The notes: a model not told the origin generated them from the letters alone. Counted from the first letter of the stretch, positions 36,061 to 45,075 are shown. The stretch: 53,886 nucleotides of DNA from Thermoguttaceae bacterium (GCA_025062105.1 JANXAQ010000146.1:1-53886); one strand, 5' to 3'. Made by a program: numbers and translations.

Positions 36061-36206
36061 AGAGGCTGTTCCTTGCATTTTCCGTCGGATTGCCAAAGCT
36101 GAGGGGACTAACCAGGAAAACTCGGTACAATGGGAGGTTTGGAAATTTTGGAGCCTGCTGGCAGATTTGGATTGACGGGTCGGAAAATGCTTTTCGGGAC
36201 AGCCTC
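36061..36206 (+). repeat. D-family inverted-repeat element, copy D5
   Basis: Starts AGAGGCTGTTCCTTGCATTT and ends ATGCTTTTCGGGACAGCCTC. It fills most of the gap between fliP and fliQ, which are normally adjacent. Confidence 0.8.
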
Positions 36207-36240
36207 CCGGTGATTTCTGCCTACGCCGAGCAGGTTAGGT

Positions 36241-36516
36241 ATGGACATCCAATATGTAGTCGATTTAGGCCGAGAAGCTATCTGGATGGCCCTCCTTATA
36301 GGCGGCCCAGTACTGCTGGCCGGGATGCTGGTGGGTTTGGTGGTGGGCCTCTTGCAAGCCTTGACTCAGGTGCAAGAGCAGAGTGTTTCCTTCGTGCCGA
36401 AGTTGCTGGCCATATTTTTGACCGTCAGTTTTCTGTTGCCCTGGCTGTTAGCCCGGATGATGGAATATTGTAACGATTTATTTTCTAACATTCCAAAACA
36501 TCTAAACGGTTTCTAA
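36241..36516 (+). CDS. fliQ: Flagellar biosynthetic protein FliQ
   Basis: 91 residues with two membrane helices (about 16-38 and 51-73). The family phrase GREAIWMALLIGGPVLLAGMLVGLVVGLLQALTQVQEQSVSFVPKLLAIF is present. FliQ subunits form part of the export gate around FliP/FliR. It lies between fliP and fliR, as in most bacteria, though separated from both by repeat-filled gaps. Confidence 0.96.
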   Translation: MDIQYVVDLGREAIWMALLIGGPVLLAGMLVGLVVGLLQALTQVQEQSVSFVPKLLAIFLTVSFLLPWLLARMMEYCNDLFSNIPKHLNGF

Positions 36517-36737
36517 CATGCGGATGCCGAATGCCTCGTAACAGTTTAACCAAATGGAGAAGCCGTCCTTCTCCTCCCTCCCGCAAGAATCCCCTTCCGC
36601 AAACCACCGGAGGGAATATTTCGGGAGATTGGCGAACAAAGAGCTTCTAACAACATGAAACTACCCGAAAGTGCAGGGGGCAGTTTACTGCTCATTAAGA
36701 GGGAGAAAATCTACTTTTGTTAGAAGTTCTAAGTACG

Positions 36738-36838
36738 ATGATTGCCATTTTGGGCCTTCTGCCGAACGGAGAGAGGTTTAACTCCTTGGCATTATTGGAC
36801 TTGGAAAATTGTGTGATAGGGAAAATGGCAAAAGTTGG
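36738..36838 (-). repeat. B-family element, internally deleted copy B15
   Basis: ATTGCCATTTTGGGCCTTC on the left and GGAAAATGGCAAAAGTTGGG on the right, with about 50 bases of the usual interior missing. A8 starts at its right end. Confidence 0.7.
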
Positions 36839-37031
36839 GTAAAAATCTCTGCATCACTTAAAGGAGATATTTTTACACCATTCGTTGCCCCCCCCTTTAA
36901 GTCCATCAATAGGGTTGCTAGCACTGCTGGAAAACTACCTCCAATAGATCTTTGAATGGGGCGGGACAATCCATACCGAATTGAAAGTTCCTGAGAATCA
37001 CTCCACGTTCAGGATTTTGCAGCGGCTTTCC
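36839..37031 (+). repeat. A-family inverted-repeat element, copy A8
   Basis: Left arm AAAAATCTCTGCATCACTT, core GCTAGCACTGCTGG, right arm ACGTTCAGGATTTTGCAGCGGC. The terminal repeats have diverged. Confidence 0.75.
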
Positions 37032-37118
37032 AACAAAATCAAACTTCCGATAGTTCTGAAGTACTCCCAGCCTCCTGGGCGGCCAAGAAGAATGTCATTT
37101 TGTAAGAGGCTCTAGGCT

Positions 37119-37147
37119 ATTCCTGCAGGACCAGGAATGTAGGTTTT
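37119..37147 (+). terminator. Possible intrinsic terminator between fliQ and fliR
   Basis: ATTCCTG at 37119-37125 pairs with CAGGAAT at 37132-37138 around a 6-base loop. GTAGGTTTTTC follows. The stem is only seven pairs and the T-run is short. Confidence 0.35.
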
Positions 37148-37317
37148 TCTTTCTGGAGGCACTCTTGTGCGGGAATGACACTGGAAGGACCTTCTGGGAG
37201 AAAAATAAACTCCTCCCCCTCAACTCGGCGGAACTGTTCCCAAGAGGTCGGACGGATCACCGAAACAGCCTTATTCTTTGGAGGATGCTTGCTTCGGCCA
37301 AGGAATGAGTAGGAAGG

Positions 37318-38115
37318 ATGGAACCAGTGGAATGGCTAATGACGTTGGCTCCGGGGCAGTTTTTGGTATTGATGTTGCTATTTGTGCGGATGAGCGGCCT
37401 GGTCTTCGTCATGCCAGTTTTTGGTGGTCCGGAAATCCCAGTGCAGGTTCGGGGGCTTTTTAGTTTGGCACTGGCGGCGGTTTGTTGGCCGATGGTCCCG
37501 CAAACGGCCATCCCACAGAACCTGACCTTGCTGGAGTTTTTTCTCCTAGTAGGCCGAGAGCTTTTGATCGGGCTTTTTCTGGGCGTGGGCGTAAGCATTT
37601 TTTTGTCCGGTGCCCAAGTGGCTGGGGAAGCGATTGGCCGGATGGGCGGGCTGATGGCCGCCGATCTATTCGACCCTACCTCCGAATCCTATGTCCCACT
37701 ATTGTCTCGGTTAATGAGTCTTAGTACCTTAGCTTGTTTGCTTGTGTTGGGTGGTCATCGGCTGATCATGGCAGCCCTGTTAGATACACTCCGAACCCTG
37801 CCGCCGGGGGCGGGCTTTCCCATCGATTCGCCTGGCAAAACATTGGTGCTGCTACTGGATCTGAGTTTCCATCTAGGAATGCGCGCCGCTTTGCCCACAT
37901 TGTGTGCCCTTTTGTTAGCCACAGTCATTTTGGGCCTGGTGGGCCGGGCTATACCGCAACTAAACATTTTGCTTTTAGGTTTTGGCGTCAACTCCCTGTT
38001 GACATTTGGTGTATTTGCCTTAAGTTTCGGAGCGGCTCTATGGGTCTTTCAGGAGCAGTGGGAGTGGGTCGTGGATTTCCTCCTAGAAGCTTTGGAAAAT
38101 GCTCCAGGAACATGA
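37318..38115 (+). CDS. fliR: Flagellar biosynthetic protein FliR
   Basis: 265 residues, a polytopic membrane protein of the export gate. Hydrophobic segments and family phrases include FVRMSGLVFVMPVFGGPEIPVQVRGLFSLALAAV, GRELLIGLFLGVGVSIFLSGAQVAGEAIGRMGGL and GLVGRAIPQLNILLLGFGVNSLLTF. AGGAAGG abuts the ATG. flhB follows after a 618-base gap containing C5. Confidence 0.95.
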   Translation: MEPVEWLMTLAPGQFLVLMLLFVRMSGLVFVMPVFGGPEIPVQVRGLFSLALAAVCWPMVPQTAIPQNLTLLEFFLLVGRELLIGLFLGVGVSIFLSGAQVAGEAIGRMGGLMAADLFDPTSESYVPLLSRLMSLSTLACLLVLGGHRLIMAALLDTLRTLPPGAGFPIDSPGKTLVLLLDLSFHLGMRAALPTLCALLLATVILGLVGRAIPQLNILLLGFGVNSLLTFGVFALSFGAALWVFQEQWEWVVDFLLEALENAPGT

Positions 38116-38416
38116 ACGAACCTCTTCCATCTCTGTAGGCATGCGCCCGGATCGAAATGGAGCATTTTCCTGACTCTGGGAGGGTGTGCCAAAAAGGCAT
38201 TTCCCCCAGTAGAGGAGTTTACATTCCTCCATTCCCCAGAATCATCAAAACTGCTATTTGTGTAACACTTCCACCGAATCGCGTGAGCTTAATTTTTTTC
38301 TTTCCTCTTCCCATGGCTCCAAGAGGGCCTGGTGAGTGGGGCAAACGATACACTCAACATGACTTTTTGTCCTTGCAGACGGCTTCGTCTTCGGCTCAGA
38401 GGGCATCTCTAACCGA
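38116..38416. other. Intergenic, nothing recognised
   Basis: No gene, RNA or A-F element is apparent between fliR and C5. Confidence 0.4.
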
Positions 38417-38662
38417 GGCTCGCTGTTATCCACAAATTGGAGTTGAAGTGTTCGAACATAACTTTAGGCAAATCACGAAAGCTCGTTGAAGAACACAGAA
38501 TGGATAAAAGAGGCGATATGTGGAAAATAGTTTCCAAAACCAAACCTTTCTTGATTCTCAAAAAATCTTTCCTAAATGCGACATTTCTCCCCTATGTGGG
38601 GCAACCATTTTCTCGCATTGGGATGGCAAATCCGTCCCAAAAGAGGTGTATAATACCGAGCC
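38417..38662 (-). repeat. C-family inverted-repeat element, copy C5
   Basis: 246 bases bounded by GGCTCGCTGTTATCCACA and GGTGTATAATACCGAGCC. Flanks AACCGA (38411-38416) and AACGGA (38663-38668) differ at one base, an aged 6-base target duplication. It is somewhat shorter than C1-C3. Confidence 0.85.
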
Positions 38663-38733
38663 AACGGATGGAAGAAGCAGGTTCCTTCACTTGGCTACAG
38701 CGGTACCAAACCACTAGTACCTAAGGACAGACC

Positions 38734-39822
38734 ATGCCCGAATATGCCGGCGAAAAAACGCATGAACCAACGTATCATCGTCGGCAGAAGGCCCGAGAAG
38801 AGGGCCATGTGGCTCGGAGCCACGATTTTGCCTCTGCCTTACTGCTGCTGATCGGGGTGGTGCTTGTAGTGCTTTTAGGCAGGCACATGTTGGGGGGGTT
38901 AGTAGAGTTTTCGCAGCATTGTTGGGAATCGACGATCGAACTTCAAGCGGATGTCCTTTGGGTGGTTGGGTGCTGGAACGGGGTGTGTATGGAACTAGCC
39001 AAGGTGGTCCTACCGTTTTTGGGACTGATGATGATTGCGGGCATATTAGTTCATGTTATCCAGACTGGCATCCTCTTTGTACCTCAGCGGTTATCGCCGC
39101 AATTGGATCGGATCAATCCCCTACAGGGGATGCGGCGGATTTTTTCCTTTGCCAATTTGCTGCACACTGTGTTTGGCATGATTAAAATTGCTGTCATCGG
39201 GGTGGTTGCCTGGGCTGTTTTGGCCAGCCAGTGGCAGACCATTTTGGGGCTGGCAGGAATGGAACTTGGGCGGGGGGCTAGCTACATGGCTCAGATCATC
39301 TTAAGCACCACCTTTAAGATCGCCCTGGCCCTCCTTATCCTCGCCTTATTGGACTATGGCTACCAGAAGTGGCGCTATGAACAAGACCTGAAAATGACCA
39401 CGCAGGAGCTGCGCGAGGAGATGCGCAATCTGGAAGGAGATCCTCATGTCATTGCCCGACGAAAGGCTGTGCAGCGGCAGTTGGCTTTGCAGCGGCTTTC
39501 CAGTGCCGTGCCAAAGGCCGATGTGGTCATCACTAACCCAACCGAATTAGCGGTGGCTTTGCGTTACGAGCCAGAAGAAATGATAGCGCCCATTGTGGTG
39601 GCCAAAGGGGCAGGCGTCTTGGCTCAACGGATCCGCCGCCTGGCCATAGAACACGACATCCCCATCGTCGAACGAAAAGAACTGGCCCAGGCTCTCTATC
39701 GGGAGGTGGATGTGGGCAAACCGATCCCCGAAGACAAGTATGCAGCAGTAGCCGAAGTTCTTGCTTACGTCTATCAACTCAAAGGCAAATCCATTCCTGC
39801 CCCACCCAGCCAAGCAGCTTAA
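38734..39822 (+). CDS. flhB: Flagellar export switch protein FlhB
   Basis: 362 residues with four N-terminal membrane helices (to about 210). The cytoplasmic domain carries the autocleavage site NPTE at 268-271 within DVVITNPTELAVALRYEPEEMIAPIVVAKG. FlhB switches export from hook to filament substrates, acting with FliK. The N-terminal phrase PTYHRRQKAREEGHVARSHDF is typical. AAGGA lies 6 bases before the ATG. It is the last flagellar gene visible. flhA, often next, is not here. Confidence 0.96.
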   Translation: MPEYAGEKTHEPTYHRRQKAREEGHVARSHDFASALLLLIGVVLVVLLGRHMLGGLVEFSQHCWESTIELQADVLWVVGCWNGVCMELAKVVLPFLGLMMIAGILVHVIQTGILFVPQRLSPQLDRINPLQGMRRIFSFANLLHTVFGMIKIAVIGVVAWAVLASQWQTILGLAGMELGRGASYMAQIILSTTFKIALALLILALLDYGYQKWRYEQDLKMTTQELREEMRNLEGDPHVIARRKAVQRQLALQRLSSAVPKADVVITNPTELAVALRYEPEEMIAPIVVAKGAGVLAQRIRRLAIEHDIPIVERKELAQALYREVDVGKPIPEDKYAAVAEVLAYVYQLKGKSIPAPPSQAA

Positions 39823-39842
39823 CAATTCCCAGGCAGCAACAT

Positions 39843-40193
39843 CTAAGAGGGGAACCTCTGCATAATTCAAGGAGGATATTTTTATACTATTTTGACTTGT
39901 CCTCCTTTTACCCCAACATATAGAGTTGCTAGCATTGCTAGTAGCCAATAGATGGTAGATGTTCGACTAGGAGAACGGGGGACCTAAGAATCAAAAGTTC
40001 ATTTCACAATATGTTCATGATTTTGCAGAGGTTCCGAGGCTGTCTGGAAATCAAGGCTTGGGCGTTTCCCGACAGGGTCTGTATTAACCGGTTCCCCATT
40101 CAAAACACGGGAAAAAGGTACTTTCGGGGGCTAGATAATTCCGGTACTGAGCTGATTTCCCCTGAAAAACCATCTTTTCAGACAGCTTCTAAC
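39843..40193 (+). repeat. D-family element copy D6, split by A9
   Basis: Starts CTAAGAGG at 39843-39850 and resumes at 40036 with GAGGCTGTCTGGAAATCAAGG, ending TTCAGACAGCTTCTAACAG. Removing A9 and one GAGG gives CTAAGAGGCTGTCTGG, the same start as D3. Confidence 0.85.
39851..40035 (+). repeat. A-family element copy A9 (inside D6)
   Basis: A well-preserved copy from GGAACCTCTGCATAATTC to ATTTTGCAGAGGTTCC, with a perfect 12-base terminal repeat. The core is GCTAGCATTGCTAG. GAGG flanks it exactly on both sides (39847-39850, 40036-40039). Confidence 0.95.
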
Positions 40194-40217
40194 AGACTGG
40201 GCTTTGTGAAAAAGGTT

Positions 40218-40258
40218 ACCCTAGCCTGAGGATGTTTTATCCATGCTAGTGGGTTTTT
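40218..40258 (+). terminator. Intrinsic terminator downstream of flhB
   Basis: ACC-CTAGC at 40218-40225 pairs with GCTAG-T-GGGT, and an inner GGAT/ATCC pairing closes the loop. Five T follow at 40254-40258. It is the best-formed terminator in the window and fits the end of the flagellar transcription unit, about 400 bases after flhB and beyond D6/A9. Confidence 0.6.
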
Positions 40259-40362
40259 AATGCAGTTTTAGGAGCTGCCACCGGAAACGGTTTCCCGAGA
40301 TCCAAACCAGGTTCAAAAATATCGGAGCGGATCTTTTCCCAGCTGCGTACCATCAGCTGCTC

Positions 40363-40512
40363 GAAGCTCGACTTTTGCCATTTTCCATAACTTAGTTTGA
40401 ATTCAACAGTTATGACGAACCTTTGTTTTGTTCATACAATTTCCTAACTCCAACAATTTCAAGGCGTTAGAACTTTCCCCCTTTGGCCACAAACCAAAAA
40501 TGGTAAAAGTCA
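40363..40512 (+). repeat. B-family inverted-repeat element, copy B16
   Basis: Left GAAGCTCGACTTTTGCCATT, interior AGTTATGACGAACCTTTG and TTGTTCATACAATTTCC, right CAAAAATGGTAAAAGTCAAG. Confidence 0.85.
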
Positions 40513-40621
40513 AGATCGATAAATGAAGTTTCAGTTTTTTAGTCTCGTGAGCGCTTCCACTACGGAAATTGGTAAAAGTCGTGAGCAGGGGAAATCCAGA
40601 GCAATTCGAAGAGGGATAGAT

Positions 40622-42703
40622 TTATGGCCCGCCGTCCGGTGGGATGGTTTCGTCATGGTGAGGCCGGTCGATGACGAAGCCGCCGGCAGTGCCCCGTTGG
40701 GTGATGGTATTGTTGGCTGCTCCGCAACCGTATTCATCTTTGCCTCCATAATCGATCAGAAAGCTGAAGTTTCCTGCAGCTCCTAGCGTGGGATGATACG
40801 TATTAGTGGCAGAAGCGTATCCTTGGGCACGGCCCAGATAGACATCCTGGCCGTTGTAGTCAAACAGAATGCCTAGTCCTGCCTGGGCGCCCACGCCTTC
40901 GGTCAAAGCGCCGGTAGCTTCATAACGATCGTTGCCGCCGAAATCGGCCAGCAAGCCAAACGAATCATCCCAAGCCATGCCCAGCCCCATAATGGTGCCG
41001 CCGTAGGAATCGTCACCCTGGTCATCGAAGACAAATCCCAAGGCGTAATGGCATCCCCAGCCCGTGCCGAAGCGTTGGAATCGGGCCTGGGTGCGGTCGG
41101 AGCCATCGTAGGCTTTTAGGGTAGCAGCCAGCCGACGGTCATTGCCGGCAAAATCTCGGGCAAAACCCATTCCGCACCAATAGCCACCGCCGTGCGCAAG
41201 ATAATCGTATTCATATACGTCGTCCCCGCCGCCGTCCAGCAGAACACCGATGCCCCCGTTGGCCACCCGACGAAGTCCAGCGCCCACCCCCTGGCCCCAG
41301 CCTTCGTAACCGGGAGTTTCTTCGTAGGTATCTAGGTAATAGCCGCCGGTGTAGTAATGGTCGGCTCCTTCCAGGTCCTCCAAAATGCCCATGCCCAGCG
41401 GAGCGCCGAACCCTTGGGTCCAAAGTGCTCCTCGATATTGGTCGTTACCAGCGCGATCGAGCAACAAGCCTAGTCCGGCCAAAGCTTGCCCTTGCACCCG
41501 ACGAAGCCCAATGTACTGATCATCTCCCTGGCAGTCCAGCAGTAGGCCCACTCCGGCTATGGCCGACCCTTGGGCCACATCCCGCGCCAGATAGCTGTCG
41601 TTGCCCTCTTGATCCACCAACAGGGATACCCCTAAGACAGCTCCCCCTTGTACCCCTGGTTTGGTGGCCCGATAAGTATCGTTTCCTGCCAAATCCACCA
41701 CCACGAGCACTGGTCGAGAAAAGGAAACGGTTCCTTCCGAATATACATCATCGCCTCCCAGGTCGATCAGCGCAGCAAGTTTAGGGATCTGATCTAGGTG
41801 ATAGTGGTTTTTACCCCGGCCTCCAATAAGGATGAGGCCAATCGGAGTGTCGATTTTTCGCACCAGCGGACCTTGTACACCAGGCAAATTTTCTGCCATG
41901 GCTCCTGGAGCTGCTTGATCGGGCAGTTGGGTCAATTGCCGAAGGAACTCTGCCCTCGTAATCGGCAGTAAGGTTTCCGCGGCAGCCAAAAACTCCGCCC
42001 GATCCAGTTTTTCCAGCAGATGGCACAACCGACGCCCCGCTGTTCGATTGGCCAGAGTATGGCCCATCCGATTTTGTCCCACAAAGACCGGCTCCAATTG
42101 ACGCACCAATTCCGCCAATTCCTCCTGCCCCAAGGGCGCTATTGCCCTCCTGTAATGTTGGTGGCTCTCAATTAGAGCCTGTTGAAGGCGATCCAAAGCT
42201 TCCTCTAGACTGTCAATTTTGGGATTTTCGAGCGGCTCCCGAGCAGAAAGGTCTAGTTTTTCTCGCACTATCCGAAATGCCTGGTCCAGGCCGGTAGGGC
42301 CATCGCCTTTCAAAAGCGATTGGTGCAACTGACGCGTAAACTGCTCGGCCTGCACAGGTGCCGATAGAGGTTGACGAAGCATCTGGTCGTACCAGCGAAG
42401 TCGACAGTTGCCATCCAGTTCGCCCCCACGGCCAGCACTACTTTGGTCCAACATTCGTCCGCTATAGGCACAGAATCGCTCCCAGGCAGTTTCTAGCCCT
42501 CGATCCCGCAAAGCCGATCGAATCTCCTGCTCCAATAAAGCCACTATCCCCGGCGCCAGAGGATGCCCGGCCGAAACTTCTTTCGCACCAGGAGGGCAGA
42601 TCGGCTCAGCCCCAGGGGCCCCACCGGCTATTAGACCCCCCATCCCCACCAAACTTATCATCCATCCGAGTCGATAAGCCCTACGGATTTGGAACCGTTT
42701 CAC
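40622..42703 (-). CDS. Secreted protein with about twelve GND/GDD-Y repeats
   Basis: 693 residues from a GTG at 42703. AAGGAG lies 8 bases upstream, while the frame itself opens at a GTG at 42721. An N-terminal signal peptide is evident (KRFQIRRAYRLGW, then ISLVGMGGLIAGGAPGA). A helical region of about 260 residues follows. From about residue 310 to the end there are roughly twelve repeats of 24-40 residues with the pattern G-x-x-L-x-D-x-x-G-[ND]-D-x-Y, for example GLLLDRAGNDQY, GVLLDGGGDDVY, GLLADFGGNDRY. Regular Asp/Asn/Gly turns suggest a beta-solenoid that could bind calcium, loosely like RTX repeats, but the unit is longer than the nonapeptide. Function unknown. It converges on the flagellar locus. 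Confidence 0.8.
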   Translation of the reverse strand: MKRFQIRRAYRLGWMISLVGMGGLIAGGAPGAEPICPPGAKEVSAGHPLAPGIVALLEQEIRSALRDRGLETAWERFCAYSGRMLDQSSAGRGGELDGNCRLRWYDQMLRQPLSAPVQAEQFTRQLHQSLLKGDGPTGLDQAFRIVREKLDLSAREPLENPKIDSLEEALDRLQQALIESHQHYRRAIAPLGQEELAELVRQLEPVFVGQNRMGHTLANRTAGRRLCHLLEKLDRAEFLAAAETLLPITRAEFLRQLTQLPDQAAPGAMAENLPGVQGPLVRKIDTPIGLILIGGRGKNHYHLDQIPKLAALIDLGGDDVYSEGTVSFSRPVLVVVDLAGNDTYRATKPGVQGGAVLGVSLLVDQEGNDSYLARDVAQGSAIAGVGLLLDCQGDDQYIGLRRVQGQALAGLGLLLDRAGNDQYRGALWTQGFGAPLGMGILEDLEGADHYYTGGYYLDTYEETPGYEGWGQGVGAGLRRVANGGIGVLLDGGGDDVYEYDYLAHGGGYWCGMGFARDFAGNDRRLAATLKAYDGSDRTQARFQRFGTGWGCHYALGFVFDDQGDDSYGGTIMGLGMAWDDSFGLLADFGGNDRYEATGALTEGVGAQAGLGILFDYNGQDVYLGRAQGYASATNTYHPTLGAAGNFSFLIDYGGKDEYGCGAANNTITQRGTAGGFVIDRPHHDETIPPDGGP

Positions 42704-42818
42704 CTCAGCAACTCCTTCCACTGGCTAGCGAAAAATAAAGGAAATTATTCTAAAAGGTTCCCCTAGCATGGTCAATCGGTGATTGTCCATTCGGGGCAGC
42801 TGGGCAAAGTAGAACTAT

Positions 42819-43006
42819 GGAACCTCTCCAAAATTCTGAACATGTAGTAAACTGTAGCAACTTTCGATTCTGCAGCCGCTGGGTTCTCCTACCCGATACC
42901 TACTAGCTATTGGTTGCTAGCAATGCTAGCAACCTTATAGATTGGGTTAGATGCAGAGTAAGCCAACATGGGAGAAAAAGAGCCCCTTGAATGATGCAGA
43001 GAATCC
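42819..43006 (-). repeat. A-family inverted-repeat element, copy A10
   Basis: On the plus strand GGAACCTCTCCAAAATTCTG to GAATGATGCAGAGAATCC. It has a perfect core GCTAGCAATGCTAGC with TTGGTTGC and GCAACC extending it. Confidence 0.85.
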
Positions 43007-43348
43007 ATAGGTAAAACAAGGCTCCCCCAGAAATCCGGCTTTGTCCAGTACCTGCGCATTTTATCTCCTAATATGCAAACCTAAATCCCTCCCAGAACCC
43101 CATGGCCTCTGGGATTGGGAATACCCGGCTTGTGGTTTCTGCAGATGCTAGCAAGAGGGAGGCGGCGGGAATTGGAGAGTAGCTATCTTCCTTATCTTTC
43201 CTAAACTGACCACACAAAATCATGCCCCATCTTGGCCAGTAGGCGAAAGAACGAAAGAAAGAATAGAACCTACGCTAGAGCAATGGGGGCCAGATCCACC
43301 AGGATTCCAACCCAGCGGATAATTTCGGTAGATTTGGGGATAGCTTTA
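43007..43348. other. Intergenic, no gene recognised
   Basis: Between A10 and A11 only a CCCAGA/TCTGGG hairpin (about 43096-43118) and a lone GCTAGC half-site near 43147 stand out. Confidence 0.4.
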
Positions 43349-43538
43349 GCAATCTCTGAAAAAGCATGAACATTCGATAGGTTCAATGAACTTTTGATCC
43401 TATGGCCATTCTGCTATCTTACCCGAAGATCTACTATCTACTCCCTGCTAGCAATACTACCAGCCCTATATGTCGGGTTAGAGAAAGAACAAACTTAAAT
43501 GGGATAAAAATATCTCCTCGGAATTATCCTGAGGTTCC
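43349..43538 (-). repeat. A-family inverted-repeat element, copy A11
   Basis: Plus-strand interior GGATAAAAATATCTCCTCGG and AATTATCCTGAGGTTCC at the right. The core is worn (GCTAGCAATACTACC) and the left terminus degenerate. Confidence 0.7.
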
Positions 43539-43692
43539 TTTTATGAGTCGCTGCCATCGACATGGCGCCGTGGAAGGATAAAGTTAGAAAAGCGGGAAAA
43601 GCAAAAGACCACTATGCACAGCTTTCCAATTTCCAAAAACGGGGGCTGTATTTGCCCTAGACCCTTTATCGAATCCTTCCTGGCGAGAGGAA

Positions 43693-44415
43693 CTATTGTT
43701 CGATGAGCTTTTCCCGCAGCGCAAACCGAATCAGATCCACCAACCGATGGAAGCCTAGTTTACTCATTAGTCGGGCCTTATGATTATCCACCGTATTGGG
43801 CGATAGATGCAATTGCTCCGCACACTGTTTAATCGTGAGGCCACGGGCTAGGTGGATAAGCACCTCCATTTCGCGTCGGCTAAGCCGACTAAGCAGCGAT
43901 GTGGGCTGTTTCTTGTCTGCCGTCAGTCCAACAGAAGGTTGGCCTGGGCTTGGTGAAGTGAATTGGGAAAGAGGAGATTTGGTTACAAACACTTCTGTCC
44001 CCGCTGGGTACACTGCCCAGCCTGCGAGAATTTGACGCAAGCCAACTACCATATATTCAAAAGAATCTCGGAGTGTAAAATATCCAGAAGCGTGAAGGCG
44101 TTGGACAGCTGTTAAACGAGCTTCCTGGACACAATCATCTAAAAAGGCCACTCGAATTTTCTTTTCCTTAGACTGGAAGTGTTGGAAGAGAAGGAAGGCC
44201 CCTCCATCAGATAAACATAAATCCACTATAGCAACTTCTGGCCGACGTTTCTCTGCCTGCTCAATGGCCTGCGGGAGGGTTTCTGCCCAGGAGGCTTGCC
44301 AACCTAATTGGTGGCAAAACAAAGCTTCCAGTCCCTCGGCTAGTAAACGGCGAGCGGTAACGATAAGAATCTGATGGGACTCAGAGGCCTGATAGGCCTG
44401 ATCCACACGTTTCAT
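43693..44415 (-). CDS. LuxR/NarL-type regulator with degenerate receiver domain
   Basis: 240 residues. The C-terminal LuxR helix-turn-helix is intact (LSRREMEVLIHLARGLTIKQCAEQLHLSPNTVDNHKARLMSKLG). The N-terminal half has receiver-like length and keeps the phospho-acceptor-like Asp65 (VAIVDLCLSDGG). The acidic pair after beta-1 is replaced by Thr-Ala (ILIVTARRLL), and the conserved Lys is Arg (GYFTLRDSF). Normal phosphorylation is therefore doubtful. The frame extends to 44592, but GGGGGAG sits 9 bases before the ATG at 44415 and the upstream residues are not receiver-like. No kinase is adjacent. Target genes are unknown. Confidence 0.8.
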   Translation of the reverse strand: MKRVDQAYQASESHQILIVTARRLLAEGLEALFCHQLGWQASWAETLPQAIEQAEKRRPEVAIVDLCLSDGGAFLLFQHFQSKEKKIRVAFLDDCVQEARLTAVQRLHASGYFTLRDSFEYMVVGLRQILAGWAVYPAGTEVFVTKSPLSQFTSPSPGQPSVGLTADKKQPTSLLSRLSRREMEVLIHLARGLTIKQCAEQLHLSPNTVDNHKARLMSKLGFHRLVDLIRFALREKLIEQ

Positions 44416-44633
44416 CACTGAGCACTCCCCCTCATTGACTGTCTTTCCCAGCTCGTCCGGAACTCGCACCAAAATATACTCATCCCTCGTGTCAACTATT
44501 TGACACCACTTGTCGAAACCGCAAAATTTTTCCTGCCCTATCGGCCCTTCTAACGGGGGGGACCTGTTAGTCCGGTAGACAACTCTTTCCACAGCACACC
44601 TCGCACCGGGTCTCGGTTCCGAAAAGCTAACAC

Positions 44634-44813
44634 TTCAGCCGAGTGGCAAAATCCCCTCTTTGCTGGGCTGGAAGAGGACGGCTGAGCTGAAGGTGGAGCC
44701 AGCTGCGGTCGCAAAAGGCTAGCTGGGGATATCCTGCACACTGACCCGGAGCTTCTTAGCGAGGCAGAAAGGGAAAAAGGGGAAAAATAAAATAGAGACA
44801 CTCCATTCGGCTA
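44634..44813. repeat. E-family inverted-repeat element, copy E3
   Basis: CTTCAGCCGAGTGGCAAAAT on the left and CTCCATTCGGCTAA on the right, abutting B17. Confidence 0.65.
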
Positions 44814-44972
44814 ACCTCGACTTTTGTCATTTTCCCTAACTTGTTTTAGAGCCAGCAGTTACAGGGAAGTTGCCCCTTGAGCCCTTCATTAGTCGGCTAA
44901 ATCCAATAGTTACAAGGATTTAGAACTTTTCCCCTCTTGGGCGAGGCCCTCAATGGCAAAAGTCGAGACTTA
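44813..44972 (+). repeat. B-family inverted-repeat element, copy B17
   Basis: Left ACCTCGACTTTTGTCATTTTCC, right CTCAATGGCAAAAGTCGAG, interior CAGTTACAGGGAAG and AGTTACAAGGATTTAGAAC. Confidence 0.85.
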
Positions 44973-45075
44973 GCTGAAGTGTGGTCCGAAAAGCTCTTTT
45001 TCCCCCCTCGGCGGAAAAAGTTCCTTTAAGAACCTCTGCAAAAATATTAAGGAACTTTAGGAAGCCTTCATTCGG

